DNA from: Candidatus Saganbacteria bacterium
Lineage (GTDB): Bacteria; Margulisbacteria; WOR-1; XYC2-FULL-46-14
Direction of reading: 5' to 3'
Assembly: GCA_013202975.1 (NCBI GenBank)
Contig: JABMQY010000125.1
Span: 1 to 39,244 of the forward strand
Length of the DNA stretch: 39,244 bases
Shown: piece by piece, positions 35,733 through 39,244 of the stretch
Position numbering within the stretch: the stretch's first letter is position 1
How the letters are laid out: every line of letters starts with the position of its first letter
The notes under the pieces: model-generated
The model's input: only the letters and a program-made list of their open reading frames with translations
What the model was told of the DNA's origin: nothing
Database searches by the model: none
Position numbers and translations under genes: made by a program

Positions 35733-36954
35733 TTATTAATCCCTCTGTTCTTATTGGAGACTCAGACTTTACTCGAATCATCACAAACTGTCCAACAAGA
35801 TAGAGGATAAAAAGAAAAAGAAGATAATACTTAAAACGCTGTTTATTAAAAACCGAAGAAAAAACCGTAATCAAAGAAGGCAGCATATTGCCTATAAAAA
35901 TAATCAGGAAAAAGACAGAAAAGAACTGGTAACGACCCCAGTCCATAAATGCGCTGCTCGGAAGATCGGTCCGGGCAACTGCAATTGCTCCATAGCTTAG
36001 CAGCGCACCTAAACCCGAAAACAAAGCTATTCCCCTATCATGTAAAACCCGACCTCTTTCAGGCTTAGGATTTAACAAAAAATACAAAGGCAGAAACACA
36101 ATAAAAACCAGAAAATTAAATATTAAAAAACCAGCAACCCAAATATTGATTGGCCGCATCAGAATACTAATTCCCCAGGATTTAATTAAAAACCCGGCAA
36201 CACCAGAAAGAATGTTGGGCAACACCTTTGAATAATCTGCCAACATCTTTGCGCTGCCGGAAGCAGTCTGGGGATATATCAGAAAGAAATAAGGGAGCAT
36301 AAAAAAGAACCAGACAGCAAGATAGGGCCAAAGCAATTTAAAGTCCTTTGATAATTCCGAAATCTTTACCCTTTTTTTAATAATTGTGTAAAAATAAAGA
36401 AAAATAAAAAGTATTCCGACAAAACCAATTGAATTATTCATTGGAATAAAAAACGAACATGCCACAGAAGTAAAAAGATAGCTCTTTTTGTTCTCATTCA
36501 TATATAAATGCAAAAAGATTAATGATATTTGAAGAAACAATAAAGGCAAGGCATAACTTAGCAGAGTAAACCAATGCAGCATCTCAAAATAAGCAGAATT
36601 TGACAAAAACAACACCGCCAAAATAAATGGCAGCCATTTCGCATAAGGGAAAATAAGCTTGCATAAGTAAAAAAACAAACAAACATTGATAATATGGGTC
36701 AAAATCAAAAGCCACATATAGGGAACAACATTTTGCCCAAAGAGCTTATACATTATAAGAAAAGTAAATTTGAACATTGGCATAAAGTGCTCATTGTGAG
36801 GAGCAAAAAAGTAGCCAACAGCAGCCTTGTTCTGCTGAAAAGTATTAATAAAATCAAAGTCATCATAGAAGAATTCGTTGTTTTGAGTTACCGGGAACCA
36901 GAAGAGGATGACAAGAGCGCCTAACAAGATGAAGGGCCAATATTTACGAAGCAT
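35680..36954 (-). CDS. GT-C-type membrane glycosyltransferase-like protein
   Basis: A 424-residue protein with about 10-11 membrane segments. The first extracytoplasmic loop contains NNEFFYDDFDFINTF (25-39) with the acidic pair expected of GT-C enzymes (GT39/GT83-like), followed by a HNEHFMPMFKF stretch. It would use lipid-linked sugars, and the GT2 gene that meets it head-on could make such a donor. The C-terminal tail (EGLIINQDICVATS) is encoded inside the end of the GT2 gene; the convergent overlap leaves no terminator. Function is assigned by topology and one motif only. Confidence 0.72.
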   Translation of the reverse strand: MLRKYWPFILLGALVILFWFPVTQNNEFFYDDFDFINTFQQNKAAVGYFFAPHNEHFMPMFKFTFLIMYKLFGQNVVPYMWLLILTHIINVCLFFYLCKLIFPYAKWLPFILAVLFLSNSAYFEMLHWFTLLSYALPLLFLQISLIFLHLYMNENKKSYLFTSVACSFFIPMNNSIGFVGILFIFLYFYTIIKKRVKISELSKDFKLLWPYLAVWFFFMLPYFFLIYPQTASGSAKMLADYSKVLPNILSGVAGFLIKSWGISILMRPINIWVAGFLIFNFLVFIVFLPLYFLLNPKPERGRVLHDRGIALFSGLGALLSYGAIAVARTDLPSSAFMDWGRYQFFSVFFLIIFIGNMLPSLITVFSSVFNKQRFKYYLLFLFILYLVGQFVMIRVKSESPIRTEGLIINQDICVATSRSTSTDI

Positions 36955-36971
36955 ATTGAATTATAACATAT

Positions 36972-38303
36972 TTATTTCTCCCGCCTTGAGGAGCTTAACC
37001 TATTTAAAAAATCATTCCAGGTATGTTTATACTTCTCCAGCCGATTTCGCATCTTTAAATAGGCTATTTTGGTCTCTCTTTGGGTTTCGAGTTTTCTATC
37101 ACCCAAAAGAGCAAGCTGCGCTTTGTATCTTCTCTCTAAATCCTCGGTTTGTAAATTCCATAAAACAGTCTTGTCTAACCCTAAAAGTTTTAATTCCTCA
37201 CGGGTAACCCCCAACCTTTTCCAATGTTCCTGAGTTAAAAATCGGCCTATTTCTCCATGAGTTAAGTCTCCATCTTTATAACGAATGATTGCATCTACTT
37301 CCTTCCAAAGCAGATTGCGCGCTTTTCTCCCTTTTCCAAGAACCGCCCCGATATCTTCTTCTGTGATTCCGGCTTTTTCTTCACACCATTCTCTAGTAAA
37401 TAACTGATCACCAACATCTATCCCCTCTAATTCGTCCTTTCTTTCCCTCAGAATATCTTCAACCTCACTTACCCCCTCAATAAGGTCATTTAATTCTTTC
37501 TGAAAAATCCGCACATTGCGGTCTTTATTTTTATAATATATATCAATCACTCTATACCAAAAAACTCGAGTAATATCTTCTAAACCCTTCATACCTGATT
37601 CGATTCTCAATAATTCTAAATTTTCTTTCTTCACGCCTAATTTTAACCAAATCTTATTAGCAAAATCTAATTTTTCAGAAAGAGCCTCTTTTGTTTTAGT
37701 CATGAGACTACAAGTTTCATCCAAACCTGATAAAAGTGGAGCTAACATTCTTTTCGTCTTTTCTTCTTGTTCTTTCATCCAAACTGTCGTCTTATAAGAA
37801 CTATAAGCTCTATCATCAGACTCATACAACTTAAAAATCTGGCAAAACGCCAATATCAAAACAGGCAAGTGAACAGTTGCTCCTAAAACCCCTGTCTTCC
37901 AAAAAAATCCATCACCAAAAAAAGGTGAATCAGTAAAAAAGTGGACAAAAAGAGGAGCAAGCAGCCAGGTAATTCCAAGAAACGCCTCTATATTTTGACT
38001 CTGAGTTGCAGCACATAACCTCCCAAAAACTGTTGAAGGAACCATTTCATATTCCTCACTACTTGTTGTTACAATCTCATCCACTTTATAACTTACAGAT
38101 TCAAGACCAGCTAGACCATCGCGGAAGTATAATCTAGAAGTAGCAAAAAAACCTAAGTCAGTAGTATTATCCGAATAATCCACTCCCAAATTTTTCCTTG
38201 CCTCTCCCTTAAAGGTCTCTGCATAAAGAATTCGAGTTTTCAACACCCTTCCCCAGCTTGAAACACTCTGCACATTTGGTCTTGTAGTAGCTATTGATAA
38301 CAT
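36972..38303 (-). CDS. Unknown protein: two membrane helices plus helical repeats
   Basis: A 443-residue protein, not recognised. Residues 1-105 are soluble, starting MLSIATTRPNVQSVSSWGRV, with no signal peptide. Two membrane segments follow (about 107-123 and 136-158), then a highly charged helical part to the end. That part repeats a motif of the form W-x-x-L/A-G-V/I-x-x-E-x-(L/I): WLKLGVKKENLELL, WCEEKAGITEEDIGAVL and HWKRLGVTREELKLLGL, spaced unevenly. TAGGAG precedes the ATG. It lies 28 bp after the 263-residue gene, so both should be driven by the sigma28-like promoter. Possibly a membrane-anchored scaffold (inference). Confidence 0.8.
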   Translation of the reverse strand: MLSIATTRPNVQSVSSWGRVLKTRILYAETFKGEARKNLGVDYSDNTTDLGFFATSRLYFRDGLAGLESVSYKVDEIVTTSSEEYEMVPSTVFGRLCAATQSQNIEAFLGITWLLAPLFVHFFTDSPFFGDGFFWKTGVLGATVHLPVLILAFCQIFKLYESDDRAYSSYKTTVWMKEQEEKTKRMLAPLLSGLDETCSLMTKTKEALSEKLDFANKIWLKLGVKKENLELLRIESGMKGLEDITRVFWYRVIDIYYKNKDRNVRIFQKELNDLIEGVSEVEDILRERKDELEGIDVGDQLFTREWCEEKAGITEEDIGAVLGKGRKARNLLWKEVDAIIRYKDGDLTHGEIGRFLTQEHWKRLGVTREELKLLGLDKTVLWNLQTEDLERRYKAQLALLGDRKLETQRETKIAYLKMRNRLEKYKHTWNDFLNRLSSSRREK

Positions 38304-38331
38304 ATCTTTTATCTCCTAAAATATTATATAA

Positions 38332-39123
38332 TCAATAATCATCAAAAATATAAATTGTCGCATAATCATCTGACCATTCTCCTTCACTCGCTCGAATTGC
38401 CTCCAAAGTATCGTTCTTGAACTCACCTTTTAATCCTTCCACAAAATCCTCAGGGTTGGTACTCCAATATGCTCTTATATATAATCCTTTTTCATCTTTT
38501 GTAAAATTTGTAAACTGTGTTAGTGCAGAAACAAGGTAAGGATTTGCTCCAAGCCATCTATTTATTCTTGATAAAATGGAAAACTGAAAATCAGCAACGT
38601 CCTCTCTATGTTTAGGTATTTCAAAGTGACAGTACCAATTTAATCTCTGTGGCTGATCCTGCCAGACTCTTAATTCCATTTCATCTTCTTTATGAAATAA
38701 AATATGTTTAAATTTAACCTTAAATCCCAAATAGAAGAAGTTTTCTTCATCATCAAAACAACTCTCAAATCTCCATGATATTAATTCGTCATCATTTCTT
38801 TTGCCAATAACTTTATCAGCAAAAGATCTAATCAGCCATATAAATCCCCTATATTCTTTGGCAAATAAATCTAAATAGGACGTTATAGAATCTCCTGGAT
38901 TATCAACTGTTTCAATTTTATGCGTTATTCCAGAACCATTTTCATTTAACCGGGCAGAAAAAGAGGGTATTAAGCATGTCTCTGGATCTCTTTCCAATAA
39001 CCTTTTGGCAGTTGAATTGACTTTTGTTTGAAGTCTGAGACGTGAACTATGTTTTTGACTTCTTATGCTCTGCCAAATAGAAGCTGCATTATTTTGTGAA
39101 GCCACCGGTACTATATTTGCCAT
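38332..39123 (-). CDS. Unknown soluble protein (263 aa)
   Basis: The family is not recognised. The N-terminus MANIVPVASQNNAASIWQSI is followed by a basic patch (RSQKHSSRLRLQTKVNSTAKRLL, roughly 21-43); the rest is mixed beta/alpha and ends in acidic residues (SDDYATIYIFDDY). It has no signal peptide, membrane segment or catalytic motif. Strand-rich blocks such as FYLGFKVKFKHILF and GLYIRAYWS resemble the beta parts of the other accessory proteins here, but I cannot show homology. ACTAAGGAGG lies before the ATG, and the promoter belongs to the shared GAAA-N15-CGATAA type. First gene of a pair with the 443-residue protein. Confidence 0.8.
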   Translation of the reverse strand: MANIVPVASQNNAASIWQSIRSQKHSSRLRLQTKVNSTAKRLLERDPETCLIPSFSARLNENGSGITHKIETVDNPGDSITSYLDLFAKEYRGFIWLIRSFADKVIGKRNDDELISWRFESCFDDEENFFYLGFKVKFKHILFHKEDEMELRVWQDQPQRLNWYCHFEIPKHREDVADFQFSILSRINRWLGANPYLVSALTQFTNFTKDEKGLYIRAYWSTNPEDFVEGLKGEFKNDTLEAIRASEGEWSDDYATIYIFDDY

Positions 39124-39141
39124 TTTATCCTCCTTAGTATT

Positions 39142-39168
39142 TTATCCCGACTTCTTTTTAAAAATTTC
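39142..39168 (-). promoter_or_regulatory. Candidate sigma28-like promoter before the 263-aa gene
   Basis: Minus strand: CCTGAAATTT with GAAA at 39165-39168, a 15-nt spacer, and CGGGATAA at 39142-39149. AAGGAGG and the start at 39123 follow. Same spacing as at 5098, 18165 and 19205. Confidence 0.45.
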
Positions 39169-39204
39169 AGGCTATTTCGAACTCCCTGCCTCGAATCCTT
39201 GACG

Positions 39205-39213
39205 TGATATAAT
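39205..39213 (+). promoter_or_regulatory. Extended -10 promoter (TGATATAAT), leaderless-type
   Basis: TGnTATAAT at 39205-39213, five bases, then ATG at 39219. Same architecture as before 31525 and 32821. It is divergent from the sigma28-like element at 39142-39168. Confidence 0.65.
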
Positions 39214-39218
39214 TAATT

Positions 39219-39244
39219 ATGACACTAATCCTGGCAATCGAAAC
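39219..39244 (+). CDS. tsaD: Start of probable tsaD (tRNA t6A synthesis), 3' partial
   Basis: Only nine codons are inside the window, reading MTLILAIET. This matches the N-terminal signature of TsaD/Gcp/Kae1 proteins (xILxIETSCDET), which transfer threonylcarbamoyl to A37 of tRNAs reading ANN codons. The evidence is short, so other ASKHA-fold proteins (for example TsaB) remain possible. It probably has a leaderless transcript. Confidence 0.55.

Overview
The window is a gene-dense, AT-leaning bacterial chromosome segment. Genes are short-spaced and often joined by ATGA-type overlaps, and no stretch over 300 bp lacks a gene (the longest gap, about 276 bp, lies at 18159-18434). I see no rRNA, tRNA, CRISPR array, insertion sequence or phage gene. 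Several start codons sit only 5-6 nt after a TATAAT box, which suggests leaderless transcripts. The lineage cannot be fixed from this sequence. Enolase, a K+-type membrane pyrophosphatase, a free-standing MetG-C domain, tandem B12-radical-SAM genes and many unrecognised protein families fit an uncultured candidate phylum; Margulisiibacteriota/Saganbacteria is a low-confidence guess.

Region 1 (1-6697, +): the tail of a PEP-synthase-like protein with a rearranged domain order, then six small genes from one modular paralogous family. They share an N-terminal module (MKxKLIAFD ... LRxxGLPIAK) combined with one of two C-terminal domain types. Function is unknown.

Region 2 (6683-13044, -): housekeeping and energy genes in two operons. 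One is eno-hppA-MetG-C domain protein, behind a near-consensus sigma70 promoter. The other is a PfkB-family sugar kinase, a CBS-pair protein and a CPA2 cation/proton antiporter.

Region 3 (13099-19231, -): accessory genes. A 110-residue peptide with seven evenly spaced Cys and a YxxP leader has a perfect sigma70 promoter. A 1196-residue repeat protein and a 306-residue protein share a nearly identical 60-bp leader. A protein with two degraded HIT-like halves follows, and a 276-bp gap is full of CCCAGAT heptamers and a strong inverted repeat.

Region 4 (19368-35732): an M28-type membrane peptidase (-) is divergent from a 15-kb co-directional block (+). The block holds GNAT-like proteins, a membrane protein, four B12-binding radical SAM paralogues, a GH3-type acyl-adenylating enzyme, an FAD oxidoreductase, a GNAT, a DUF2156 protein and a UDP-sugar dehydrogenase/epimerase/GT2 module. 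The first half looks like an undescribed biosynthetic cluster; the end looks like surface-glycan synthesis.

Region 5 (35680-39244): a GT-C-like membrane glycosyltransferase and two unrecognised proteins (-), then the first nine codons of probable tsaD (+).

A thread across regions 1, 3 and 5 is a promoter-like element, GAAA-N15-(N)CGATAA, at four accessory genes of unknown function. Its spacing matches sigma28-type promoters, so these genes may form one alternative-sigma regulon.
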